Of a DNA stretch of 64,000 bases, positions 34,067 through 42,691 are shown one piece after another. Below the pieces are notes generated by a model that did not search any database, was not told the origin of the DNA, and saw only the letters and a list, made by a program, of their open reading frames with translations. The position numbers and the translations under genes were made by a program. Numbering within the stretch: the stretch's first letter is position 1; each line of letters starts with the position of its first letter. The DNA lies in contig NZ_NRGS01000033.1 in assembly GCF_002332425.1 (NCBI RefSeq), forward strand, positions 1 through 64,000. Reading direction: 5' to 3'. Source of the stretch: Brachybacterium alimentarium (lineage in GTDB: Bacteria; Actinomycetota; Actinomycetes; Actinomycetales; Dermabacteraceae).

Positions 34067-34212
34067 GAAATCTCGCTGCACACTACTCCGCGCCGCGCGG
34101 TGGGCCCGCGCCGAACACCGCTCGTGAGATGGCCGCGACACGGCCACGGAGGGCGTGAAGAGGTGCTTCGCACGCGGCCGGGTCCCCTCGGAACGACCCC
34201 CGGGAATCTGTC

Positions 34213-36546
34213 TCAGTGAGCAGCATCGGCCCAGGTCAGGAACTCTTCTGCGTCCAGCACGGGCTTGCCCCATTTCGCCGCGTTCTTCGACTTGTTGGAC
34301 TGGGTTCCGCGCTCGGCGACGACCAGCACATCGGTCTTCGTCTTGGTGACGTTCGCGACGGGATGCAGGCCGCGCTGCTCCGCCAAGCGCTCCATCGTCG
34401 ACCTGTCGAGATAGCCGTGCTCGGGGTGGACCACCTCTCCCGTGAAGCACACGCGCACGCCGGGCCGGAGCACGTCGGCGGCGGTCGGCGGGCCCTCGAG
34501 CACGAGGTCCTCCGGGAGGACGCGCACACCGAAGTGCTCCTCGGCGCCGCGCAGCCTCTCCACCACCGCGTCGTCCCGATCGATGACCCGCTCCCAGGCG
34601 GTGCGCAGGGCATCGGCCAGCACCTGCGCGGGGTCGTCGTCGGCCGAGAGATTCCCGCCGACGACGAAGCCCTCGGGGCCGGCGGTCCCGCTCTCCCCGT
34701 GCGTGCGGGCCAGCAGATAGCCGGTGCCGTGGGTGAACGGCGGGAACGCGGTGCCGGCCGGCGGCTGCCACGCGGAGGGGCCGGTGGCCCCTGCGCGGAG
34801 CCGCTGCACCGCGTCCCGCACGGCCCGGGCCCGCTCCAGGGCCGACGGGGCATTCAGCGCGGAGCGCTCGTCGGCCGTGAGCTGGGCGGTGGGCAGGTCG
34901 ATGCCCAGCGGCATCGGGTCCACCACGCCGTTGCGCTTGAGCTCGAAGTCGATCCAGGCCAGCTGCTCGTCGACGCGGGGGCCCACGGGCACACGCCCGG
35001 CCAGCAGGGGAGCGAGGGCGGGCCAGGCCTCGGCGAGCACCGGGGCGAGCTGCACGTCGCGGGTGGTCAGCCCGAACTCGGTGCGTGCCGCATAGAGGTC
35101 GCTGGTGGGGTTCACGACGGTGGTGGCCTCATCGCCGTCGTCCGTCACCACCGCGAGCTCCACCGGTCGCGGGCGGTATTTGTCGCCCATCGTGCCCACC
35201 GTCAGCGCCGCCAGGTACACCTCGCCGAGCGCCTCGGCCGGCGCGCTGGGATCCGTGGGGGAGGCGAGGAAGCGCCGCACCCGGGTATCGGATTTGAGGT
35301 CGCGCGGCAGCACGTCCCGTCGCAGCACCAGGCCCTCCAGGCTCGTGCACCGTGACAGCGCCACGTACAGCTGCCCGTTGGCGAAGGTGCCGCCGGTGAG
35401 GTCCACGACCACACGATCGAGGGTCTGCCCCTGGGACTTGTGGATGGTGATCGCCCAGGCGAGCTTCATCGGCAGCTGGGTGAAGGTGCCGATGACCTCG
35501 TGGATCAGATGCCCGCCGTCGACCGAGGGGCGCGTGACGTCCCACGTGTGCGGGCGCACCTGTTCGCTGCGCCCGTCCCGCAGGAGCACCTCGACGAGCG
35601 GCCCGTCGGAGTCCGTGCCCAGAGCGGTGATCCGACCCAGGGTGCCGTTCACCCAGCGGTCCCACGGATCGTTGTTCAGCATCATCACCTGCGCGCCGAC
35701 CTTCAGCTGCAGCTGCACGTCCGTGGGGTGCTCGAAGCCGTCGGTCTCGCCGCTGATCTGGGCGGTGAGGGTGTGCACCGGATCGGGGAGGCGCTCGAGC
35801 ATCTGGCGATTGCGGGAGGTGACGATGCGATTCGTGGTCGCCAGCGTCAGCCAGAACTCCTCCATCGGTGGCTCGAAGTCCTTGTCGGTCCGGGCGTTCA
35901 GCTCCGCTCGCGCGTCCTCCAGCAGCGCGCCCTCGCGCACCGCGTTCAGCAGGTCCACCAGGCGGTCATCGCCCTGCTGGCGGAAGACGGTGGTCAGCTC
36001 GACCACTTCGACTGCGGAACGGTCGAAGGCGTCGGCGGAGAAGAAGAACGGGGTGCCGTAGCGCTGCTCGAGATGCGCGGCCTCGCTGTCGTGCACCACC
36101 GGCGGCAGCTGGTACAGATCGCCCACGAGCACCAGCTGCACCCCGCCGAACGGCTCGCCCGGCTGCGGCCCGAAGCGCTCGAGCGCGGCGGCGAGAGCAT
36201 CGAAGAGGTCCGCCCGCACCATCGAGGCCTCGTCGATGATCAGCACATCCAGCGCGGCCAGGGTCGCCGCGAAGCGCCCGGGGTAGTAGCGCGGGGAGCG
36301 CACGAACTCCTCGTTCGCCCCGATCGGGAAGGAGAACAGACGATGGATCGTGTAGCCGTCGACGTTCAGTGCGGCGATGCCTGTGGGAGCCACCGTGATC
36401 GCAGCGCTGTCGGTGGTCTCCAGGAAGTGCCTGATCAGCGTGGACTTACCCGTGCCTGCGCGGCCCGTGAGGAAGAGGTGGCGGCCGGAGCTGAGGGCGT
36501 CCAGGGCGCGCTGGAAATCCTCGGTGATCGTGAGCGGAGCAGGCAT
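34213..36546 (-). CDS. Pif1-like DNA helicase with C-terminal BRCT domain
   Basis: A 777-residue SF1B helicase. Walker A is LFLTGRAGTGKSTLIRHF (residues 25-42), Walker B LDVLIIDEASM, motif III LVLVGDLYQLPPV and the late motif AWAITIHKSQGQTLDRVVVDL with ALSRC, as in Pif1/RecD-like enzymes. The last ~85 residues form a BRCT domain (VRVCFTGEVV...RGLHPVANVTKTKTDVLVVAERGTQSNK), like that of bacterial DNA ligase. A role in replication-fork or DNA-nick processing is inferred. The ATG at 36546 follows GGGAG by 8 nt. It is divergent from the DUF2277 gene. Confidence 0.92.
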   Translation of the reverse strand: MPAPLTITEDFQRALDALSSGRHLFLTGRAGTGKSTLIRHFLETTDSAAITVAPTGIAALNVDGYTIHRLFSFPIGANEEFVRSPRYYPGRFAATLAALDVLIIDEASMVRADLFDALAAALERFGPQPGEPFGGVQLVLVGDLYQLPPVVHDSEAAHLEQRYGTPFFFSADAFDRSAVEVVELTTVFRQQGDDRLVDLLNAVREGALLEDARAELNARTDKDFEPPMEEFWLTLATTNRIVTSRNRQMLERLPDPVHTLTAQISGETDGFEHPTDVQLQLKVGAQVMMLNNDPWDRWVNGTLGRITALGTDSDGPLVEVLLRDGRSEQVRPHTWDVTRPSVDGGHLIHEVIGTFTQLPMKLAWAITIHKSQGQTLDRVVVDLTGGTFANGQLYVALSRCTSLEGLVLRRDVLPRDLKSDTRVRRFLASPTDPSAPAEALGEVYLAALTVGTMGDKYRPRPVELAVVTDDGDEATTVVNPTSDLYAARTEFGLTTRDVQLAPVLAEAWPALAPLLAGRVPVGPRVDEQLAWIDFELKRNGVVDPMPLGIDLPTAQLTADERSALNAPSALERARAVRDAVQRLRAGATGPSAWQPPAGTAFPPFTHGTGYLLARTHGESGTAGPEGFVVGGNLSADDDPAQVLADALRTAWERVIDRDDAVVERLRGAEEHFGVRVLPEDLVLEGPPTAADVLRPGVRVCFTGEVVHPEHGYLDRSTMERLAEQRGLHPVANVTKTKTDVLVVAERGTQSNKSKNAAKWGKPVLDAEEFLTWADAAH

Positions 36547-36627
36547 GGGGAGATTCTCCCGCATGGCGCTGAGGATCGCCGACGCCGACCCGTTGCCGCC
36601 CGTTACGGCCCGTGGGAGTCTTCTGGC

Positions 36628-36909
36628 ATGTGCAGGAACATCAGGCCGCTTCACAACTTCGCGCCCGAGGCCACTTCGCAGGAGGTGCATGATGCAGCGC
36701 TGCAGTACGTGCGCAAGGTCAGCGGGATGACGAAGCCGTCGCAGGCGAACACCGAGGTCTTCGACCGGGCCGTCGCCGAGATCGCCCACGCCACCGAGCA
36801 TCTGCTGGCGGATCTGGTGACCTCCGCCCCGCCGAAGGACCGTGACGTCGAACGGGAGAAGGCCCGAGCCCGCAGCGCCAGGCGGTTCCCGGCGGCCGAC
36901 GCGTCCTGA
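36628..36909 (+). CDS. DUF2277 family protein
   Basis: A 93-residue protein starting MCRNIRPLHNFAPEATSQE and containing ALQYVRKVSGMTKPSQANTEVFDRAV...TSAPPKDRDVE, the conserved DUF2277 pattern. Length and start match the family. Function is unknown. It lies between the divergent helicase and the fucosidase and appears to be its own unit. Confidence 0.88.
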   Translation: MCRNIRPLHNFAPEATSQEVHDAALQYVRKVSGMTKPSQANTEVFDRAVAEIAHATEHLLADLVTSAPPKDRDVEREKARARSARRFPAADAS

Positions 36910-37035
36910 GATCCCAGGGGGCCGGCCCCACGGGAGGTCGGCTGACTCTCGGCGGGGGAGCACGGCTCCGTATGACCCCGCACTGATCTGGCGTACCGCA
37001 CTGTCACCATTCCCTCACGGAAGAGAGAACCCTCC

Positions 37036-38343
37036 ATGCGCGACTCCTCACGGTTCGACGCCCTCCCGCAGCGACTGCCCGACTGGTTCCGCGATGCCCC
37101 GCTGGGCATCTTCATCCACTGGGGCGCCTACTCGGTCCCCGCCTGGGCGGAGCCCACCGCCGAGCTCGGAGCGGTCGAGAGCGACCTCGGCTGGTTCGCG
37201 CACAACCCCTATGCCGAGTGGTACTTCAACACCATCCGCATCGAGGGCTCGCCCGCCGCCGAGCATCATCAGGAGGTCCACGGCGGCGCCCCCTACGACG
37301 ACTTCCTGGACCAGTGGGTGCCCACCGAGTTCGACCCTGCCGCGTGGGCGGATCTGTTCCGCCGGGCCGGTGCCGACTACGTCGTGCCCACCACCAAGCA
37401 CCACGACGGGATCACCCTGTGGGATGCGCCGGGCACGGGGGACCGCAACACCGTGCAGCGCGGCCCGCGCCGGGACCTCGTGGGCGAGATCGCACGCGCC
37501 ACCACGGATGCCGGGCTGCGCTTCGGCGTGTACTACTCCGGCGGTCTGGACTGGCACGTGCGGCCGACGGATCCGCTGGTGAGCGGGGACGATGTGGGCG
37601 ACAGGCTGCGACCGCGCGATGACGAGTACGGGACGTACTGCAGCGCGCACGTGCGGGACCTCATCGACCGCTATCAGCCTGACGTGTTCTGGAACGACAT
37701 CGGCTGGCCCGACGAGAACTTCCACTTCGACGAGGGTGGGCTCGGGGAGCTGCTCGAGCACTTCTACGCCCAGCGGCCCGAGGGTCTGATCAACGATCGG
37801 TTCGCCGGCGCCCACCAGGACTTCGTCACCACCGAGTATCAGGCCGGGGAGATCCCGGAGGGTCAGCCGTGGGAGAACTGCCGCGGCATCGGGCTGTCCT
37901 TCGGCTACAACCAGGTCGAGGACGCCTCCCAGTACATGTCCGGTGCGCAGGCCGTTCGCCACGTGGTCGACGCCGTGTCCAAGGGCGGCCGCGTGCTGCT
38001 GAACGTCGGCCCGCGGGCCGACGGCACCCTGCCGGAGCTGCAGGTGAAGGCGCTCGAAGCGCTCGGCGAGTTCATGGCCGAGCACAAGGCGCACCTCGCC
38101 GGATCGCGAGGTCTCGGCGAGCTGGAGATCCCCGGCGTGAGCTGGGCTCGCGCGGTCGAGCAGGAGGGCACGTGCTACGTGTTCCTCTCCGGGCCGCAGG
38201 GACGAGTATCGCTCAGCGGCGCTGACCTTCCCGTCGGCTACGACTGGCCGGCCGAGGGCGTCGAGGTGGACCTGGCCGGCGAGGAGTCCGCTCCGATCGC
38301 GGTCAGCGCGCCGCGCACGGCGGGAGCTGCTGCGCAGGGATGA
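37036..38343 (+). CDS. Alpha-L-fucosidase (GH29)
   Basis: A 435-residue glycoside hydrolase with the N-terminal GH29 barrel. Signature segments are FRDAPLGIFIHWGAYSVPAW, TTKHHDGITLWD (residues 119-130) and VFWNDIGWP, in which Asp221 is the likely nucleophile. VDAVSKGGRVLLNVGPRADGTLP is also family-typical. No signal peptide is present, so it would act on imported fuco-oligosaccharides in the cytoplasm. An SD-like GGAAGAGAG precedes the ATG at 37036. It is the only gene of its unit and ends against a heptamer array. Confidence 0.94.
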   Translation: MRDSSRFDALPQRLPDWFRDAPLGIFIHWGAYSVPAWAEPTAELGAVESDLGWFAHNPYAEWYFNTIRIEGSPAAEHHQEVHGGAPYDDFLDQWVPTEFDPAAWADLFRRAGADYVVPTTKHHDGITLWDAPGTGDRNTVQRGPRRDLVGEIARATTDAGLRFGVYYSGGLDWHVRPTDPLVSGDDVGDRLRPRDDEYGTYCSAHVRDLIDRYQPDVFWNDIGWPDENFHFDEGGLGELLEHFYAQRPEGLINDRFAGAHQDFVTTEYQAGEIPEGQPWENCRGIGLSFGYNQVEDASQYMSGAQAVRHVVDAVSKGGRVLLNVGPRADGTLPELQVKALEALGEFMAEHKAHLAGSRGLGELEIPGVSWARAVEQEGTCYVFLSGPQGRVSLSGADLPVGYDWPAEGVEVDLAGEESAPIAVSAPRTAGAAAQG

Positions 38344-38348
38344 TCCTC

Positions 38349-38404
38349 GGGCGTCGGGCGTCGGGCGTCGGGCGTCGGGCGTCGGGCGTCGGGCGTCGGG
38401 CGTC
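38349..38404. repeat. Eight-unit heptamer array (GGGCGTC)
   Basis: Eight exact GGGCGTC units fill the space between the stop codons of the convergent fucosidase and TetR genes and run into the TetR stop codon. The unit equals the heptamer of the array at 25291 read on the opposite strand. Confidence 0.92.
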
Positions 38405-39041
38405 AGGCGCGCGGCTCGGCGTTCCGCGTCACGGAGACGTCGAGACCGTCGGCGATCATCGTGAGCGCCTTGGCGAAGCTGTCCCCGTCGCTCGTGGCGG
38501 CGACCGCATCCTCGGGGTTCAGGGAGTCCGGTGCGTCCAGGAGTCCGAGGGAGTCCGCGGTGCGGCGCTGCTGCTCGTGGAAGACGTAGCCGACGGTGAA
38601 GTGCACGAGCACCTCGGCAGCCACCTCGGACAGCGCATCGGGCACGCCGTGGCGTCGTGCGACCTCCAGCAGCTGGGGTCGCACCGGTGACCCGACCAGC
38701 CCGAGGGACAGGGAGCTGGAGACCAGCTCCGAGGCATCCCGGTAGGTGAGCAGGCAGTCGCGCAGCCGTGCACCGAGCACGCGCACCGCCTCATGCACAC
38801 CCAGGGCACCCAGGTCCTCGATCGGGAGCTCCGCGAGCGGTGCGAGGATCCGCGCGCTGACGGCGGCGAGCAGCGCCTGCTTGTTCGGGAAGTGCCAGTA
38901 CAGGGCGCTGGGCTGCACGCCGAGCGCCGTCGCCAGGTTCCGCATCGTCAGGTCGGGGAGCCCGTACTCGTCCAGGAGCTGCAGGGCCATCTCGGCGACG
39001 TCCTCACGGCTCCGTCTGCGGGGAGTTCCTGAAGTCGCCAT
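38403..39041 (-). CDS. bioQ: TetR family regulator, BioQ-like
   Basis: A 212-residue repressor with N-terminal HTH REDVAEMALQLLDEYGLPDLTMRNLATALGVQPSALYWHFPNKQALLAAV and a TetR-type C-terminal domain. It is divergent from bioY. The intergenic region holds two TGAAC-N3-GTTCA sites, nearly identical to the TGAAC-N3-GTTAC operator reported for C. glutamicum BioQ. A TATAGT -10 ends 7 nt before the ATG, which implies a leaderless mRNA. Repression of the biotin transport operon is inferred from site, position and family. Confidence 0.88.
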   Translation of the reverse strand: MATSGTPRRRSREDVAEMALQLLDEYGLPDLTMRNLATALGVQPSALYWHFPNKQALLAAVSARILAPLAELPIEDLGALGVHEAVRVLGARLRDCLLTYRDASELVSSSLSLGLVGSPVRPQLLEVARRHGVPDALSEVAAEVLVHFTVGYVFHEQQRRTADSLGLLDAPDSLNPEDAVAATSDGDSFAKALTMIADGLDVSVTRNAEPRA

Positions 39042-39047
39042 CTCTTC

Positions 39048-39085
39048 ACTATAGTGATGAACGGCGTTCAGGTGAACGCTGTTCA
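39048..39085. promoter_or_regulatory. Overlapping divergent -10 elements and twin BioQ operators
   Basis: The palindrome ACTATAGT (39048-39055) supplies a TATAGT -10 hexamer on both strands, one for the leaderless tetR and one for bioY. Immediately beside it are TGAACGGCGTTCA (39058-39070) and TGAACGCTGTTCA (39073-39085), two perfect 13-bp palindromes 15 bp apart. Repressor bound there would block both promoters, giving autoregulation and control of bioY. Confidence 0.8.
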
Positions 39086-39101
39086 GGAGAGAGGTGGTCA
39101 G

Positions 39102-39767
39102 ATGGCCGACAGGACCCAGAAGCAGGACAGCACCGACGGGACCGACGGGTGGCGGTGGTCGCTGGACGCGCAGGACATCGCGCGGGTGGCGGTGTTCGCC
39201 GCGCTCGTGGCCGCGCTGGGCCTGCCCGGGAGCTTCAACGTGTTCGGCGGTGTGCCGATCACCGCACAGACCTTCGGCGTGATGCTCGCGGGCGCCGTGC
39301 TCGGTCCGCGCCTGGGCGCGCTGTCGATGATCGTGCTCCTGGCCCTCGCCGCCGCGGGCCTGCCGCTGCTGGCCGGTGGGCGTGGTGGGCTCAGCGCGTT
39401 CGTCGGACCGTCGGCCGGATACATGTTCGGGTGGATCCTGGGCGCGTTCGCGGTCGGTCTGATCGTGCACGCCTCGACCCGCAAGCCCTCCGCGCTCCGG
39501 GTCGCGCTCGCCGCGATCATCGGCGGCATCCTCGTGATCTACGCCGTCGGCATCCCCGTGCAGAGCCTCGTGACCCGCCTGCCGCTTGAGCAGACCGTCC
39601 TGGCGAGCCTCGTGTTCCTGCCCGGGGACCTGCTGAAGGCCGCTCTGGCCACCGCCGTCGTCGCCACGCTGCTGCGCGCCTACCCGCGCGCCTTCCGCCG
39701 CACGTGGCAGCCCGCCCGGCGCTCGATCCGCCGGGCCGACGCCGCGCCCGCGCAGAGGCCGCGGTGA
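39102..39767 (+). CDS. bioY: Biotin ECF transporter S component BioY
   Basis: A 221-residue membrane protein with about six transmembrane helices. BioY motifs are VPITAQTFGVMLAGAVLGPRLG and GRGGLSAFVGPSAGYMFGWILGAF, with the typical C-terminal VFLPGDLLKAALA. It binds biotin at the membrane and pairs with BioM/BioN encoded downstream. The ATG at 39102 follows GAGAGG by 7 nt; an earlier ATG would overlap the operators. It heads a five- or six-gene overlapping operon. Confidence 0.95.
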   Translation: MADRTQKQDSTDGTDGWRWSLDAQDIARVAVFAALVAALGLPGSFNVFGGVPITAQTFGVMLAGAVLGPRLGALSMIVLLALAAAGLPLLAGGRGGLSAFVGPSAGYMFGWILGAFAVGLIVHASTRKPSALRVALAAIIGGILVIYAVGIPVQSLVTRLPLEQTVLASLVFLPGDLLKAALATAVVATLLRAYPRAFRRTWQPARRSIRRADAAPAQRPR

Positions 39768-40888
39768 GTTCGCAGATCGTGGTGCTGGGCGGCTCGGGGG
39801 AGGGCCTGCTGGACCGTCTCCGGGCGGTGCGCGCCGACGGCGACGTGCCCCTGGTGGGCAACGACCGCTGGCCGGCGGCGCACTGGGACGCGGTGCGCGA
39901 GCTCGCCGCGTCCCGGCCCGTCCCGGCGGAAGCCGGCTGGGCAACGCTGACCTCCGGGACCAGTGGGACACCACGGATCGTGCTGCGCAGCGCCGCCTCC
40001 TGGGAGCGCTCCTTCGAGGCCGTCTCCGCGCTCCTCGCGAGCCCCGGGGGAGCGGACGCCGAGCAGCGGATCCTGCTGCCCTCGCCGCCCGCCTCCTCGC
40101 TCACGCTGTTCTCGCTCGCGCATGCGCTCGGGGGCGGCCCGCGACCGGTCCTGCCCGACAGCGCGGACCGCGCCGAGGCGACCGTGCTCCACGGCACGCC
40201 GCAGGCCCTGAGCGCCGTCCTCGCGGCCGGCGATCTCCCGCACCTGCGCACGGCGCTCATCGGCGGCTCGCACCTCCCGGCCGGTCTGCGCGCCGAGGCC
40301 GAGTACCGCGGTGTCCGCGTGGTCTCCTACTACGGCGCGGCCGAGCTCTCCTTCGTCGCGCTCGACACCGGTGACGGGCACCGTGCCTTCCCCGGTGCCG
40401 AGCTCGAGATCCGTCAGGGCGAGCTGTGGGTCCGCTCGCCGTACCTGGCGCTGGGATACCTCGGCGGCCCGGGCCCGGTGCGCACCGCCGGAGACTGGAT
40501 GAGCGTCGGCGACCTCGCGACCCTCGAGGACGGCGTGCTCACCGTGCACGGCCGCAGGGACGCGGCGATCCTCACCGCCTCGGCCACCGTGATCCCGGAC
40601 GAGGTCGAGGCCGGCCTTCGCACGCTCCCCGGGATCGCCGACGCCGTCGTGCTCGGGCTGCCCACGGACGGTATCGGCGCGCTCGTCGCCGCGATGATCG
40701 AGCCGGAGCCCGGCGCCGCCGTCCCCACGGCCCGCGCGCTGCGCTCCCTGGCGGCCACCCGCTTCACCTCGTCCCACCGTCCCCGGATCTGGTTCGAGGG
40801 CCCGGTGCCCCGCACCGAGTCGGGCAAGCCGGCTCGCGCCGAGGCGCTGCGCCGCGTGCAGGCGGGGGAGGTGAGGCGCTGTGCGTGA
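39764..40888 (+). CDS. AMP-dependent acyl-CoA ligase-like protein in biotin operon
   Basis: A 374-residue adenylate-forming enzyme. The P-loop is LTSGTSGTPRIV (the usual Lys is Arg), the A5 motif is VSYYGAAELSFVAL, the hinge region GDLATLEDGVLTVHGRRDAAI and the catalytic lysine lies in RTESGKPARAEAL. It lacks roughly the first 100 residues of ordinary acyl-CoA synthetases. The GTG at 39764 overlaps the bioY stop (GTGA). In B. subtilis yhfT, a similar ligase gene, sits beside yhfS (thiolase) and yhfU (bioY), so the linkage is conserved between phyla. Its substrate is unknown; a biotin precursor acid such as pimelate is only a hypothesis. Confidence 0.85.
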   Translation: MSSQIVVLGGSGEGLLDRLRAVRADGDVPLVGNDRWPAAHWDAVRELAASRPVPAEAGWATLTSGTSGTPRIVLRSAASWERSFEAVSALLASPGGADAEQRILLPSPPASSLTLFSLAHALGGGPRPVLPDSADRAEATVLHGTPQALSAVLAAGDLPHLRTALIGGSHLPAGLRAEAEYRGVRVVSYYGAAELSFVALDTGDGHRAFPGAELEIRQGELWVRSPYLALGYLGGPGPVRTAGDWMSVGDLATLEDGVLTVHGRRDAAILTASATVIPDEVEAGLRTLPGIADAVVLGLPTDGIGALVAAMIEPEPGAAVPTARALRSLAATRFTSSHRPRIWFEGPVPRTESGKPARAEALRRVQAGEVRRCA

Positions 40889-42008
40889 TCACGCCGTCGT
40901 CGTCGCTGCGCGGCGCACCCCGATCGGCACCCGCAGCCGCGCCCTCGCCGCCCACGGCGTCGAGCAGCTGGCCGCGCCGGTCCTGCGCGCCGCCGTGCAT
41001 GAGGCGTCGGCCGCCCTCGGGACCGAGCCCGTCATCGCGGACGTGGTGCTCGGCAACTGCCTGGGCCCGGGCGGGAATCCCGCCCGGGTCGCCGCCCTCG
41101 CCGCGGGACTCGGTGTGAACGTGCCGGGGGAGACCGTGGACCGCCAGTGCGGCAGCGGCCTCGCCGCCGTGATCGACGCGGCGCGCGCGATCGAGGCCGG
41201 GGACGAGCGCGTCTTCCTCGCCGGCGGCGTCGAGAGTGCCTCGACCGCGCCGCGACGCTCCCGGGACGGCGTGCCCTACGACCGCGCACCGTTCACCCCG
41301 GACGGCTGGCCCGACCCGGACATGCCGCGCGCCGCGGACGCCCTCGCTGCCGCCGACGGGATCGGCAGGTCCCGCCAGGACGCGCACGCCGCCCGCAGCC
41401 ACCGACGTGCACGCGCCGCCCAGGGCACAGGCCGGTTCGACGCAGAGCTCGTCCCCGTCGGCGGAGTGACCGCCGACGACTCCCTGCGCGCCTCCGCGCC
41501 GTCGTTCGGACGGCTGCCGCCGCTGTTCCCCGGCGGCACCCTCACGGCAGGGACCTCGACCCGGATCAGCGACGGCGCCGCAGCCCTGCTGCTCGTCCCG
41601 CAGCGCGCGCGGGGCCGTGCCCCGGGACTCGCGATCCGTTCTCACGCCGTCGTCGGCTGCGACCCCGCGCTGCCGGGCATCGGCGCCGCTCCCGCCGTCG
41701 AAGCCGCTCTCGTCTTCGCAGGCCTCGGTCTCGAGGACCTCACCGCGATCGAGATCGTCGAGGCCTTCGCCGCGCAGTCGCTCGCGGTGCTGGACCGCGT
41801 GGGCCTGGCCGAGGACGATCCTCGGGTCTGCGCCGACGGCGGGGCTCTGGCCCTCGGTCATCCCTGGGGCGCGAGCGGGGCGGTCGCCATGGTGCGGCTG
41901 TTCAGCCGGCTGATCAGGGGAGCCGCCCCGGCAGGGTCCCTCGGGGTCGCCGCTGCCTCGATCGGCGGGGGCATGGGCATCGCCGCCGTCGTGGAGGTGA
42001 TCCGATGA
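40881..42008 (+). CDS. Thiolase-like protein in biotin operon
   Basis: A 375-residue thiolase-fold protein. The acyl-accepting cysteine is Cys90 in DRQCGSG, and His327 in ALALGHPWGASGA matches the thiolase histidine. Two usual catalytic positions differ: the NEAFA motif reads VEAFA, and the second cysteine of the CxGxG motif is Ser360 in AASIGGGMGIA. The protein may therefore not be an ordinary acetyl-CoA acetyltransferase. It overlaps the ligase by 8 bp and bioM by 4 bp. It corresponds by position to B. subtilis yhfS. Confidence 0.87.
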   Translation: MRDHAVVVAARRTPIGTRSRALAAHGVEQLAAPVLRAAVHEASAALGTEPVIADVVLGNCLGPGGNPARVAALAAGLGVNVPGETVDRQCGSGLAAVIDAARAIEAGDERVFLAGGVESASTAPRRSRDGVPYDRAPFTPDGWPDPDMPRAADALAAADGIGRSRQDAHAARSHRRARAAQGTGRFDAELVPVGGVTADDSLRASAPSFGRLPPLFPGGTLTAGTSTRISDGAAALLLVPQRARGRAPGLAIRSHAVVGCDPALPGIGAAPAVEAALVFAGLGLEDLTAIEIVEAFAAQSLAVLDRVGLAEDDPRVCADGGALALGHPWGASGAVAMVRLFSRLIRGAAPAGSLGVAAASIGGGMGIAAVVEVIR

Positions 42009-42691
42009 GCGTCCTGGACCTCGAGAACGTGGGCGTGCGCCTGGGCGATACCGACGTGCTGCACGGCGTGACCTGCTCGCTGGATGCCCGCACGATCGCC
42101 GTGGTGGGGGAGAACGGTTCGGGCAAGTCCACGCTCGCGCGGCTCGCGGGCGGGCTGGTCACCGCCACCAGCGGCAGGATCCGCGTGCTCGGCCTCGATC
42201 CGGAGCGTGAGGCCTCACGGCTGCGGCGGGGCGTCTCGGTCGTCTTCAGCAACCCGGATGCGCAGATCATCATGCCCACCGTCGCGGAGGACGTCGCCTT
42301 CTCCCTGCGCTCGGAGAAGCTGCCGTGTGTCGAGAAAGCCCGTCGCGTGCAGGCTGCCCTGGAGCGCTTCGGTCTCGTCGAGCTCGCGGACCGCTCCGCG
42401 CACGACCTCTCCGGCGGCCAGAAGCAGCTGCTCGCCCTGTGCGGGGCATTCGTGCGGCGCCCCGGACTGGTGATCGCCGACGAGCCGACGGCCTATCTCG
42501 ACGCCCGCAACGCCCGCCGGATCGCCGATCACCTCTTCGCCGATGCCGGGCACCGGCTGCTCCTGGTCACGCACGATCTCGAGCTCGCCCGGCACTGCGA
42601 GACCGTGGTGCTCGTCCGCGACGGCACGATCATCGCCACGGGCGCGCCCGACGCGATCATCGCGACCTACGAGGAGGCCCTGAGATGCTGA
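42005..42691 (+). CDS. bioM: Biotin ECF transporter ATPase
   Basis: A 228-residue ABC ATPase. Walker A is VGENGSGKSTLARL, the Q-loop lies in VVFSNPDAQIIMPTVAEDVAF, the signature is HDLSGGQKQLLALCGAF, Walker B LVIADEPTAYLD and the H-loop LLVTHDLEL, the usual ECF-type arrangement. It energises biotin uptake with BioN and BioY. It overlaps the thiolase gene by 4 bp and bioN by 7 bp. Confidence 0.94.
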   Translation: MSVLDLENVGVRLGDTDVLHGVTCSLDARTIAVVGENGSGKSTLARLAGGLVTATSGRIRVLGLDPEREASRLRRGVSVVFSNPDAQIIMPTVAEDVAFSLRSEKLPCVEKARRVQAALERFGLVELADRSAHDLSGGQKQLLALCGAFVRRPGLVIADEPTAYLDARNARRIADHLFADAGHRLLLVTHDLELARHCETVVLVRDGTIIATGAPDAIIATYEEALRC

